Positions 1 to 5,963 are shown, numbered from the stretch's first letter. The stretch: 6,583 nt of DNA from Butyrivibrio sp. (GCA_024688095.1 JAILEJ010000498.1:1-6583); one strand, 5' to 3'. The notes: generated from the sequence alone by a model not told the origin. Numbers and translations: made by a program.

Positions 1-950
1 GTTTCAGTATTAAGAACGCTATTATCTTCAACATCTTTCCAGGTATCTTCTGACAGAAATTCATTATCAGTTTTTACCTGGCTACTGATGGCTGGATAGT
101 TTTTATATTCCTCTTTTCCTACAGCTTTATATAAATCATTATTTATGTAATTTAGAACGCCCAAATATCCACTGTATTGGAATACAATATCTTCAGAATT
201 TATACATGCTAGAAATCCAATGAAATTTGCTTCATCTTCATAAATAAAACCCTTAGTATGGGATAGCTCATGACACATGGTAAAAGGTTTATTCATTATT
301 TTCATGATTCCATTTATATTTGCCTCCATGGAAAAAGGAAAATAATACCCCTGCAAATACTGCTGACTCATAAACCATGAAAAATATAAGGTTTTTGGAG
401 TTGTATAAAATCCTGAAAGTCTTGGATTTTCAGCACTTAACGCTTTCACGGCTGATTTGGCTGTTTCTTCCATATTACCTTCATATAAAACTTCACCATT
501 TTCATCTCGCTCTACTTCCAGAGAAAACTCATTACATTTTTCCACCACATAGTTTCTTAATATCACAAGCTCTTCAAAATTATATTCAGTATCCTCTGTT
601 TCATATATTTTGGAATGATGATAAAGACTAAAGCAGTTAAGACACATGACTACACATATAACAGTTAGTATCCATGCCGTTATTTTATAATATAGAACTG
701 CATATCTGACTTTTTTTACAATATGCAAAATCACAGTAATAAACAGAATGGCAAGCCAAAGAAGCCCTATAACTATCATCCACTCACCTACAGAAAAATT
801 AAAAAGACTTGAAAAATACATAAGCGGATAAGTTACTATAGGAAAAATCTTATCAATATAAAAATCCGAAAATTTCTCACTTATAGTACATACAGCTATA
901 AACGCTGCACATACAAGCCATACAGGCACTATTCGTTTTATAATCTTCAT
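1..950 (-). CDS. DUF3810-type membrane protein with HExxH motif (C-terminus outside window)
   Basis: An open frame runs from ATG at 948-950 leftwards off the window, giving 316 complete codons without a stop. The N-terminus is membrane-bound: hydrophobic segments lie at about residues 7-24, 58-77 and 91-104. A long presumably extracytoplasmic domain follows, containing H227-E-L-S-H231, then E240 in the context EDEANFIGFLAC. This HExxH plus downstream E-x-A-N-F arrangement is the hallmark of the DUF3810 family (about 350-400 residues), which resembles zinc metallopeptidases with an HExxH...E site. Seen: the motif and membrane segments. Known: the family is functionally uncharacterised. Inferred: a membrane-anchored zinc protease, with the site plausibly intact. 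No good Shine-Dalgarno lies within 12 nt of the ATG (an AGGA is about 18 nt away), but an in-frame stop just upstream (963-965) limits the choice, so translation may be weak. A terminator-like hairpin separates it from the lipoprotein gene upstream, so it is probably its own transcript. Confidence 0.85.
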   Translation of the reverse strand, partial: MKIIKRIVPVWLVCAAFIAVCTISEKFSDFYIDKIFPIVTYPLMYFSSLFNFSVGEWMIVIGLLWLAILFITVILHIVKKVRYAVLYYKITAWILTVICVVMCLNCFSLYHHSKIYETEDTEYNFEELVILRNYVVEKCNEFSLEVERDENGEVLYEGNMEETAKSAVKALSAENPRLSGFYTTPKTLYFSWFMSQQYLQGYYFPFSMEANINGIMKIMNKPFTMCHELSHTKGFIYEDEANFIGFLACINSEDIVFQYSGYLGVLNYINNDLYKAVGKEEYKNYPAISSQVKTDNEFLSEDTWKDVEDNSVLNTE

Positions 951-998
951 ATAATAAGTATATTATTTTCCTGAAAAAATTGCATCCTGAATAATCCG

Positions 999-1035
999 AA
1001 AATCCCGGAATAGATTTTTACCATTCCGGGATTTT
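999..1035 (-). terminator. Perfect 13-bp hairpin, probable intrinsic terminator of the lipoprotein operon
   Basis: The arms AAAATCCCGGAAT (999-1011) and ATTCCGGGATTTT (1023-1035) pair perfectly around an 11-nt loop. On the minus strand the stem ends in TTTT, following the CCGGG-type core, and it lies 40 nt past the stop codon of the beta-helix lipoprotein gene and 49 nt before the next minus-strand start. The A-rich and T-rich flanks make it usable in both directions. The U-tract is short, so termination efficiency is uncertain. The rest of the 951-1074 gap shows no further structure that I can support. Confidence 0.75.
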
Positions 1036-1074
1036 ATATATAACTAATATCCTTCTCTAAGATTTTGCTTTTTA

Positions 1075-2907
1075 TTATGCATTATTTGATGTATCTGTGC
1101 TTTCTGTTGTCTCTGTTGTTTCTGTTGATTGATCTTCTGACTGCATATTACCCATTGGACCTTTTCCGCCTGATGGCATCTGTCCATCTGTTGGCATTTC
1201 ACCTGATGGCGCTTCACCGTCTGTTGGCATTTCGCCCTGGCCCTTTCCAAAGCCTTGTCCGCCCTGACCTGGGCCTCCACCCATCTGGCCACCTCCGCCA
1301 AATCCGCCTGTTGTATTTCCTGCTGTTGTTGAAACGCTCTCAACGGTAATAGTATCTGTCTGATCTCCTGCTGTTATTGTATATTCACCTTCTGTAATAT
1401 CAGCACTGCTAAGAATTATATTCTGTAAATCCTTATCTGATGTATATGTAAGTATTTCGTTTCCTTCGCTGTCTGTAAGAACAATCTCAGTTCCTGCAGA
1501 TACTGTACTTTCAAATCCATACATAATTGAATATTGTGTTGAGTCTTCAGTAAATGTTGTAGCCATTCCTGAAGAACCTCCTGCCATGAATGTTCCACCT
1601 GTTATAACTGCACTCGCATTCATATCTCCATAATCAAGAGCTGCATTCATAGAATCTGTTGGACCGTAAACAATTGTTGTTCCACCATCTACATAGAGAT
1701 CGCCATTTGAATCAATTCCGTCTCCTCCTGCTGTTACAGTTATTTCACCATCTGTAATTCTTATATATGCATCAGACTCTTCCATCATTCCGCCCATTTC
1801 CATTGAAGCATTATCTGTATCCTGGCTGGTACTTGTTGACGCATTAAGTCCATCATCACTTGCATTTACAGTTATAGTTCCGCCTGTAATATCTATTGTA
1901 TCTCCTTCAAGTCCTTCGTAGCTCTCTGTTACATTTATAGTTCCACCAGCTATTATAAGAGCTGTTCCTGCATGAATTCCATCATCCTGTGAAGATATTG
2001 TTATATCGCCGCCTTCAATATATATAAATCCTTTACCGGCATCCTCCTCGTTACTTGTATGAATACCATCTTTTCCATCACCTGATGTCAGATTAAATGT
2101 ACCATCTTTTATTCGTACTGAATCTTTTCCTTCAATTGAATTGCCTGTAGATTCAATGTTATATGTTCCACCTGTAAATACAACATCGTCTTTTCCTACT
2201 ATTCCATTTGCATATGACGCATTTATATTAAGTGTTCCAGAACCGTTAAAAGTAATATCTTCCTTACTAAAAATAACGCCATCAACACTCATTGTATCAT
2301 CGGTCTGAGTATATTCTACGCCTGTGTCTGAAAGTGTATTTACGCTTCCATCTGCAAGTGTTACAAATACCTTGTCTGCTGTCTTTACAAGAATACATGC
2401 ACTGTCATCATTTGTAATAGTTACCCCATTTAAGACAAGCTGTATCTTTGCAGTATCATCAGCCTCTATTATTATCTGTCCATCTGAAAGCTCTCCTGAA
2501 ATAATATAGGTTCCGGCTTCAGTAATAGTAAGTGTTGTTCCGTCTGCTGTAGCGCCTTCTCCGCTTATTGATATCTCAGCATCACTAAGTGTTATGGTTG
2601 TTGATGAAGATTCATCATATCCGGTTTCGAGATCTCTAGAAGAAAACATATCATCAAGAGTAAGATCTGAAATCGGTGTTATGAGTTCTCCAGTATCTGT
2701 ACTTGTTGATGTTGAAGTATCAGTTACTGTTGAAGTTTCTGCTACTTCAGTGTCTGATGATGAGTCATTTTCCCGTGTCTCTACACTTGTGCTTGTAGAT
2801 GATGTACCATCTTCAGTTGATATGCTGCTTACTGAACTGCAACCTGCAAGAATAAGTCCGGATGCTACTACTAGTGATAATATGGAAATTACAATTTTTT
2901 TCTTCAT
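1075..2907 (-). CDS. Secreted beta-helix lipoprotein, carbohydrate-binding domain (Cthe_2159 / PF14262, formerly DUF4353 type)
   Basis: The 610-residue product is exported and lipid-anchored: basic MKKK start, hydrophobic core at 5-20, lipobox L20-A-G-C23. Residues 24-78 are a Ser/Thr/Asp/Glu-rich spacer of the kind that holds a domain away from the membrane or through the wall. Residues about 100-525 are a parallel beta-helix made of short strands ending in GGT turns (GGTYNI, GGDITI, GGTINV, GGTITV). Acidic turns recur: KDGIHT (279-284), DDGIHA (308-313), YEGLEG (330-335), DDGLNA (351-356) and GDGIDS (395-400). Known: the family prototype from Clostridium thermocellum is a calcium-containing polysaccharide-binding beta-helix. 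Inferred: these turns bind calcium and the helix binds plant or cell-wall glycan. Residues 533-587 are Gly/Met/Pro/Gln-rich with an 11-residue repeat, followed by a Thr/Ser/Glu tail. The start is supported by AAAGAGG six nt before the ATG. It is the last gene of the VTC/DUF4956 operon. Confidence 0.9.
   Translation of the reverse strand: MKKKIVISILSLVVASGLILAGCSSVSSISTEDGTSSTSTSVETRENDSSSDTEVAETSTVTDTSTSTSTDTGELITPISDLTLDDMFSSRDLETGYDESSSTTITLSDAEISISGEGATADGTTLTITEAGTYIISGELSDGQIIIEADDTAKIQLVLNGVTITNDDSACILVKTADKVFVTLADGSVNTLSDTGVEYTQTDDTMSVDGVIFSKEDITFNGSGTLNINASYANGIVGKDDVVFTGGTYNIESTGNSIEGKDSVRIKDGTFNLTSGDGKDGIHTSNEEDAGKGFIYIEGGDITISSQDDGIHAGTALIIAGGTINVTESYEGLEGDTIDITGGTITVNASDDGLNASTSTSQDTDNASMEMGGMMEESDAYIRITDGEITVTAGGDGIDSNGDLYVDGGTTIVYGPTDSMNAALDYGDMNASAVITGGTFMAGGSSGMATTFTEDSTQYSIMYGFESTVSAGTEIVLTDSEGNEILTYTSDKDLQNIILSSADITEGEYTITAGDQTDTITVESVSTTAGNTTGGFGGGGQMGGGPGQGGQGFGKGQGEMPTDGEAPSGEMPTDGQMPSGGKGPMGNMQSEDQSTETTETTESTDTSNNA
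1165..1230 (-). repeat. 33-nt tandem duplication coding an 11-residue repeat in the lipoprotein tail
   Basis: Residues 560-581 read as two 11-residue units, MPTDGEAPSGE and MPTDGQMPSGG. The DNA copies are offset by exactly 33 nt (for example CTGTTGGCAT at 1188 and at 1221). This sits in a Gly/Met/Pro-rich low-complexity tail outside the beta-helix. Such in-frame repeats can change copy number by slippage, so tail length may vary among strains. Confidence 0.8.
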
Positions 2908-2930
2908 AATAAACCTCTTTATTATAGTGT

Positions 2931-2960
2931 GATGCCACCTGCTTTCTGGCAGGCAGCATC
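2931..2960 (-). other. RNA stem-loop between the DUF4956 and lipoprotein genes
   Basis: Arms 2931-2942 and 2949-2960 pair around a 6-nt loop. As DNA they show two mismatches, but in minus-strand RNA both become G-U wobbles, giving a continuous 12-bp GC-rich stem. This favours minus-strand RNA as the functional form, which is the transcribed strand here. No U-tract follows; the Shine-Dalgarno of the lipoprotein gene comes about 13 nt after the stem. It is therefore more likely an mRNA processing or stability element that sets lipoprotein expression apart from the upstream genes than a terminator. Confidence 0.6.
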
Positions 2961-2979
2961 TTTATCATGTTTGCTTCTA

Positions 2980-3663
2980 TTAAAGTTCATTAGATGCAAG
3001 AGCTACTGGTCTTGAAACTGAAATTTCAAGGTTTCCGTTTCTCTGTCTCATCTCATCGATCATGCCTCTTGTTGAAGCCTTTGATCTCATTTCAATATCA
3101 TATGTAAGCTTGTATAAGCTTCCCATTCCAGTTGTTTTTACTTCAAGCAGATCAGCATTAGATGTATATTTTTCGAATACATCATCGAAAATTCCTTCAA
3201 AATCAAGTGTTTCTGGTACTGTTATCTTAAGTGTTTTATGCTCGTTTCCTTTTTCTCCAAATCCTGACTGATTAAGAATCACATTTGCAAGAGTAATAAT
3301 TATTGAGAACATACATGCAATTCCGATGTATCCCATTCCTGTTGCAAGTCCAACTGCCATTGTAAGGAAAATACTTGTTATCTCTCTTGCACTTCCGGCT
3401 ACCGATCTGAATCTTACCAGTGAAAATGCTCCGGCAACTGCAACTCCAGCTCCTATATTTCCGTTTACAAGCATTATTACCATCTGTACTATTGCCGGTA
3501 AAAGAGCAAGTGTTACAATATAGCTCTTTGAATAATTATTTTTTATCGTATACATGAAAGCTATATAAATACCTATAGCTAATGAGCAAAATGTTGCTGC
3601 AATAAATCCTGTTCCTGTTATTGCTCCGTTTTCTAAAATTGTTCCAAATAATACGTTAAGCAC
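2980..3663 (-). CDS. DUF4956 multipass membrane protein
   Basis: The 227-residue product has membrane segments at about residues 16-40, 47-66, a Gly/Ala-rich stretch 70-82, and 95-130 (one long or two short helices). The DUF4956 signature GAFSLVRFRSVAGSAREI spans 78-95, with R84, R86, R93 and E94 at the membrane edge between hydrophobic stretches. Residues 141-227 are soluble with an alternating strand/helix pattern, resembling a small ferredoxin-like or ACT-like domain (inference). Start: GTG at 3661-3663, preceded by AAAGGAGA with an 8-nt spacer, and overlapping the end of the VTC gene by 8 nt (GTGCTTAA), so the two are translationally coupled. Known: the family is uncharacterised and recurs beside VTC-domain genes. 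Inferred: it is the membrane partner, possibly the channel or anchor, of the VTC protein. A magnesium-transporter-like (MgtC-like) fold is an alternative I cannot exclude. Confidence 0.9.
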   Translation of the reverse strand: MLNVLFGTILENGAITGTGFIAATFCSLAIGIYIAFMYTIKNNYSKSYIVTLALLPAIVQMVIMLVNGNIGAGVAVAGAFSLVRFRSVAGSAREITSIFLTMAVGLATGMGYIGIACMFSIIITLANVILNQSGFGEKGNEHKTLKITVPETLDFEGIFDDVFEKYTSNADLLEVKTTGMGSLYKLTYDIEMRSKASTRGMIDEMRQRNGNLEISVSRPVALASNEL

Positions 3664-4411
3664 TGATCTTATCTCCTTTCAGATTGCTTTCCTTGATTGT
3701 TCTGATTTCATGGCTTTCAGGGTACATATAATCCATATATCCTCTGCCATATTTTGAAAACGATACCTGATGAATATGTAATTCACTAAGTATTGTTGCA
3801 AGTTCCATTGACATTGCACCAGCTATTTTGATTTCCATGAGGTGCTGTCCTGGCTCTAAAATTTCCTGTCCTACATTTCCCATTTTCAGATCCAGGTGAT
3901 CAACTCGCCATCTTATGTTTGTATCAAATGTAATTCTAAGATTTGGATCTGTTGTTCCTGCCATTGCTATTCTGTCGTAGGATATTGCCATTGCAGGCCT
4001 GAGCCCTTTGTAATACTGTTTGAAATAATCAATTTCCTTTGATATCTGGCTTTCTTTGGTGAGCTTTTGATCTCTGTAAAGATAATCAACTGCTTCCTTG
4101 TAAGGAACTCCTATTCTTCTTTTATATACAACGCCTTTAAATTTTTTCTTTATTTCTATAAAGGCGGTAGTATCATCATTTGGTACACCGTATGTTCTAA
4201 ACCTAAGCTTCTCTTTATATTTTGGTTTTTCAAGAGAAGTTCTTATCAGTTTAAAATCCGGTGTATCAAAATATATATTTAAAATGGATGACTTGCCGTA
4301 GCTGTCAACTTCTGCCATATGAGCAATTCTTTTTCTAAGCTCTCTGTACTGCTCATCATCCATGAGATATTTAACTTCTATTCTTTCAAATACATCTTTA
4401 AATCCAGCCAT
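3656..4411 (-). CDS. VTC-domain protein, polyphosphate polymerase-like (triphosphate tunnel fold)
   Basis: The 251-residue soluble protein consists of the VTC catalytic domain alone. Motifs lining the tunnel in this family are visible in order: E9-R-I-E-V-K14 near the start; K66, K68, R70 and R72 in KYKEKLRFRTYG; E86, K88 and K90 in FIEIKKKFKG, then K97-R98-R99; Y145 and R147 in ISYDRIA; R159 and R167; E193 and K195 in LMEIKIAG; and S219-K220-Y221 in SFSKYGRGYMDYM near the end. These match the basic residues and metal-binding glutamate expected of Vtc4-type enzymes, which make polyphosphate from ATP. There is no SPX sensor domain and no membrane helix, unlike yeast Vtc4. Activity is inferred; members of the wider CYTH/TTM superfamily can instead hydrolyse triphosphate. 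GAAAGG nine nt before ATG 4411 supports the start. It is the first gene of the operon and overlaps the DUF4956 gene. Confidence 0.9.
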   Translation of the reverse strand: MAGFKDVFERIEVKYLMDDEQYRELRKRIAHMAEVDSYGKSSILNIYFDTPDFKLIRTSLEKPKYKEKLRFRTYGVPNDDTTAFIEIKKKFKGVVYKRRIGVPYKEAVDYLYRDQKLTKESQISKEIDYFKQYYKGLRPAMAISYDRIAMAGTTDPNLRITFDTNIRWRVDHLDLKMGNVGQEILEPGQHLMEIKIAGAMSMELATILSELHIHQVSFSKYGRGYMDYMYPESHEIRTIKESNLKGDKISA

Positions 4412-4470
4412 ATCTTTTTACCTTTCGATTTGTTTGCTGTTCTTTTCTATAATTGCATTCTAAAATGATT

Positions 4471-4489
4471 ACCTAAATCAAACCTAAAA
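4471..4489 (-). repeat. Tandem TTTAGGT motif, 11-bp period, on the VTC side
   Basis: Read on the minus strand, TTTTAGGTTTG is followed by ATTTAGGTAAT, two copies of TTTAGGT spaced 11 nt apart, one helical turn. They lie about 60-78 nt upstream of the VTC start and overlap the region where a -35 would sit relative to the TAGAAT at 4462-4457. They could be an operator; in such AT-rich DNA chance is also possible. Confidence 0.3.
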
Positions 4490-4590
4490 TTATTAACTAT
4501 TTTTCGATTTTAAATTTCTGATGACAAAAAAATGCTTCGAGGCCCTTTGTTTACTTGCCTTTCATTTATTTATAAAACAATTATAAACTC

Positions 4591-4619
4591 TAGATTTGTA
4601 TGTATTTTAATGTTACAAT
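4591..4619 (+). promoter_or_regulatory. Possible extended -10 promoter for the 159-residue gene
   Basis: TGTTACAAT (4611-4619) fits an extended -10 (TGnTAnAAT). The hexamer 17 nt upstream, TAGATT at 4591-4596, is a poor -35, which extended -10 promoters tolerate. It predicts a leader of roughly 60 nt before the ATG at 4689. Confidence 0.3.
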
Positions 4620-4649
4620 TACGTTAAGACGTATATTTTTTTAGTTTTA

Positions 4650-4672
4650 ATTTAGGTTTTATTTTGGTTTTT
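4650..4672 (+). repeat. Tandem TTTAGGT-like motif, 11-bp period, on the plus-gene side
   Basis: TTTAGGTTTTA (4651-4661) is followed directly by TTTTGGTTTTT (4662-4672), an imperfect 11-bp tandem repeat. It matches the motif at 4471-4489 in inverted orientation, so both copies point toward their own gene. It ends 16 nt before the ATG at 4689, in the presumed leader. Confidence 0.3.
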
Positions 4673-4688
4673 ATTAAGGGGGATAATT

Positions 4689-5168
4689 ATGGAATTAAAA
4701 GTCGGAGATAAAGTTATAATACTCGACTACAATGGAAAACCTCAGGTTCCTCATGTAGTTGCAGAAATTGAAGAAATCATTTCCAAAACAAGAGTACGTT
4801 TGTATTTGCCTGATAAGGGTGGATGCTATGAATCACCCAAACGACTTGGTTTGATCAGCGAAGAACAGTACAAAGAAGATCTTGAAAAAGTTCACGAGCG
4901 TGAACGTCCTGTTCCAAAAGATCTTCAGTTAAATATCCAAAAATTTGCCGGTCAGCATCATAGATTAAAAAAGGATATTTATAAAAATTATACACTTGAT
5001 AAGCAGTACATAAGTGTTATTCATGCATATGCTGGTCGTGTTGCAATGTACGGACAGGAAAATATTTCTGAAGAATTTATGCTAAAATATATAGAAGCTT
5101 TAGAAGGAATCAAAAGAACAAGAAAATTTTTCCATGATATGGATCCAAAGATTCCTCTTGAGAAATAA
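4689..5168 (+). CDS. Unrecognised 159-residue cytosolic protein
   Basis: I do not recognise the family. The frame is well supported: AAGGGGG lies six nt before the ATG, and coding character is consistent to the TAA at 5166-5168. Residues 1-55 look like a small beta-barrel (KVGDKVIILDYNGKPQ, then alternating strands to KRLGLIS), as in KOW/SH3-like nucleic-acid or protein-binding modules. Residues 56-159 are charged and mostly helical (EEQYKEDLEKVHERERP; the latter part has a regular helix pattern ending in IKRTRKFFHDMDPKIP). There is no signal peptide or membrane segment. It is transcribed away from the VTC operon and shares its control region, which hints at co-regulation but proves nothing. 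An insertion sequence begins about a dozen bases past its stop; the C-terminus looks natural rather than interrupted, but the gene's own terminator is not visible and may have been displaced. Confidence 0.7.
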   Translation: MELKVGDKVIILDYNGKPQVPHVVAEIEEIISKTRVRLYLPDKGGCYESPKRLGLISEEQYKEDLEKVHERERPVPKDLQLNIQKFAGQHHRLKKDIYKNYTLDKQYISVIHAYAGRVAMYGQENISEEFMLKYIEALEGIKRTRKFFHDMDPKIPLEK

Positions 5169-5207
5169 GGACAAAAATAAGGCTGTCTCACCTTGATTGG
5201 TGATATG

Positions 5208-5257
5208 ATACCTCCAAAGTAGATAGGTTAAATAACCAAAGTCTAGTTTGGAGGTAT
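5208..5257 (+). promoter_or_regulatory. Hairpin sequestering the orfA Shine-Dalgarno, also terminator-like
   Basis: Arms 5208-5223 and 5242-5257 pair at 15 of 16 positions (one G-G mismatch, 5219 with 5246). An inner helix GGTT/AACC (5226-5229, 5234-5237) caps the structure. The 3' arm contains the orfA ribosome binding site GGAGG (5250-5254), paired with CCTCC at 5211-5215. A T-rich run (TATTTTTGTGTTTT, from 5255) follows directly, so the same structure can act as an intrinsic terminator. Inferred role: blocking transposase translation on transcripts that read in from the upstream gene, as known for several insertion sequences, while transcripts starting inside the hairpin would escape. Confidence 0.7.
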
Positions 5258-5261
5258 TTTT

Positions 5262-5963
5262 GTGTTTTCTCATAAATATAGTGCAGCGCAAAAAATCAGA
5301 GCTTGTGAAGATTATCTGTCGGGAAAGTATAACTCTTATGATGCATGTGAGCGTAATGGAATTCATTATAAAAAAGAAACACGTTCAGATTCAGCACTGA
5401 GACAATGGGTTGCGAAGTATAAACTTAGAGGAGCGAGTGCTTTTTCGGATGATCATTTGACGACGAAATCGTATTCTTCAATTACTAAAATAAATGCAGT
5501 TGAGGATTATTTATCTGGAAAAGGATCAATAACAGACATAACTGCTAAATATGATATCTCTAGCACGACAGTTTTAAGACGGTGGATAAAAAAGTATAAT
5601 GCCAATAGAGAGCTTAAGGATTATAATCCTAAGCGGGAGGTCTATATGGCAGAAGCTAGAAGAAAAACCACTATCGAAGAACGTAAGGAAATCGTCAAGT
5701 ACTGTATTGAGCATGACCGTGATTACAAAGGCACTGCTTCTTTGTATGATGTTTCTTATACGCAAGTCTATAGCTGGGTAAGAAAGTATGATACGAATGG
5801 GGAAGATGCGCTTATTGACAAGCGGGGTCATCACAAAACTGATGATGAAGTAGATGAATTGGAACGCTTACGACGTGAGAATCTTAGACTAAAGCGACAA
5901 CTCCAGGAAAGAGATATGACAGTAGAACTATTAAAAAAAGTGAGAGAATTGGAAGGGATGTGA
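5262..5963 (+). CDS. IS3-family transposase OrfA with three helix-turn-helix units
   Basis: The 233-residue product starts at GTG 5262, seven nt after GGAGG. It contains three HTH-type units: about residues 6-53, 71-112 and 134-176. Each ends in a W-V/I-x-K-Y signature (RQWVAKY, RRWIKKY, YSWVRKY), and the first two share EDYLSGK (16-22, 81-87). The tail, about 196-230, has a heptad pattern (LERLRRENLRLKRQL) typical of the OrfA leucine zipper that joins transposase monomers. Role: recognition of the element's ends, and the N-terminal half of the OrfAB transposase after frameshifting. It is longer than a typical one-HTH OrfA (about 90-120 residues) and closer to the IS150 type, which has more than one HTH; three is a further extension. 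It overlaps orfB by four nt (GTGA at 5960-5963). Confidence 0.9.
   Translation: MFSHKYSAAQKIRACEDYLSGKYNSYDACERNGIHYKKETRSDSALRQWVAKYKLRGASAFSDDHLTTKSYSSITKINAVEDYLSGKGSITDITAKYDISSTTVLRRWIKKYNANRELKDYNPKREVYMAEARRKTTIEERKEIVKYCIEHDRDYKGTASLYDVSYTQVYSWVRKYDTNGEDALIDKRGHHKTDDEVDELERLRRENLRLKRQLQERDMTVELLKKVRELEGM
5933..5939 (+). other. A7 slippery site for -1 programmed frameshift
   Basis: Seven consecutive A residues lie in the orfA reading TTA AAA AAA GTG, eight codons before its stop. A slip of -1 here moves ribosomes into the orfB frame, continuing as S-E-R-I-G-R-D-V and then OrfB. The placement, direction and run length match IS3-family elements, where the OrfAB fusion is the active transposase. 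I see no convincing stimulatory hairpin just downstream. Confidence 0.75.

Larger units (their letters stand above)
4412..4688. promoter_or_regulatory. Divergent control region between the VTC operon and the 159-residue gene
   Basis: This 277-nt AT-rich gap contains no gene that I can support. It must hold promoters for both directions, since the flanking genes diverge. Visible inside it are a possible extended -10 for the plus gene (4611-4619), a weak minus-strand -10 (TAGAAT, 4462 to 4457) without a clear -35, a short inverted repeat TACGT/ACGTA around 4620-4632, and 11-bp-period TTTAGGT repeats on both sides, listed separately. Confidence 0.5.

Noticed and set aside
377..631. Open plus-strand frame opposite the DUF3810 gene
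   Set aside because: The minus frame has the membrane segments and HExxH motif of a real family and is open over the full 950 bases; the plus frame shows no family features.
1165..1230. CRISPR-like repeat from the 33-nt periodicity
   Set aside because: There are only two adjoining imperfect copies with no spacers, in frame within a protein-coding low-complexity tail.
2594..2932. Open plus-strand frame opposite the lipoprotein gene
   Set aside because: It is an antisense shadow of the Ser/Thr-rich N-terminus; composition (Val/Ser runs) reflects the complementary codons and it has no convincing ribosome binding site.
2931..2960. Rho-independent terminator between DUF4956 and lipoprotein genes
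   Set aside because: The stem is strong but the sequence after it on the minus strand is ACACTATAATAAAG, with no U-tract, and a gene of the same operon follows.
4529..4550. Terminator-like GC patch with a T-run on the minus strand (GGGCCTCGAAGC then T7)
   Set aside because: The arms do not pair into a stable stem, and it lies in a divergent promoter region with no transcript needing termination there.
4689..4850. CarD/CdnL-like transcription factor at the N-terminus of the 159-residue protein
   Set aside because: The KVGDKVI start is suggestive, but the aromatic and HGxG motifs of the CarD barrel are absent, so I leave it unassigned.
5262..5963. OrfA as a stand-alone transcription regulator
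   Set aside because: The zipper tail, A7 slippery site and the overlapping DDE transposase frame identify it as the first gene of an IS3 element.
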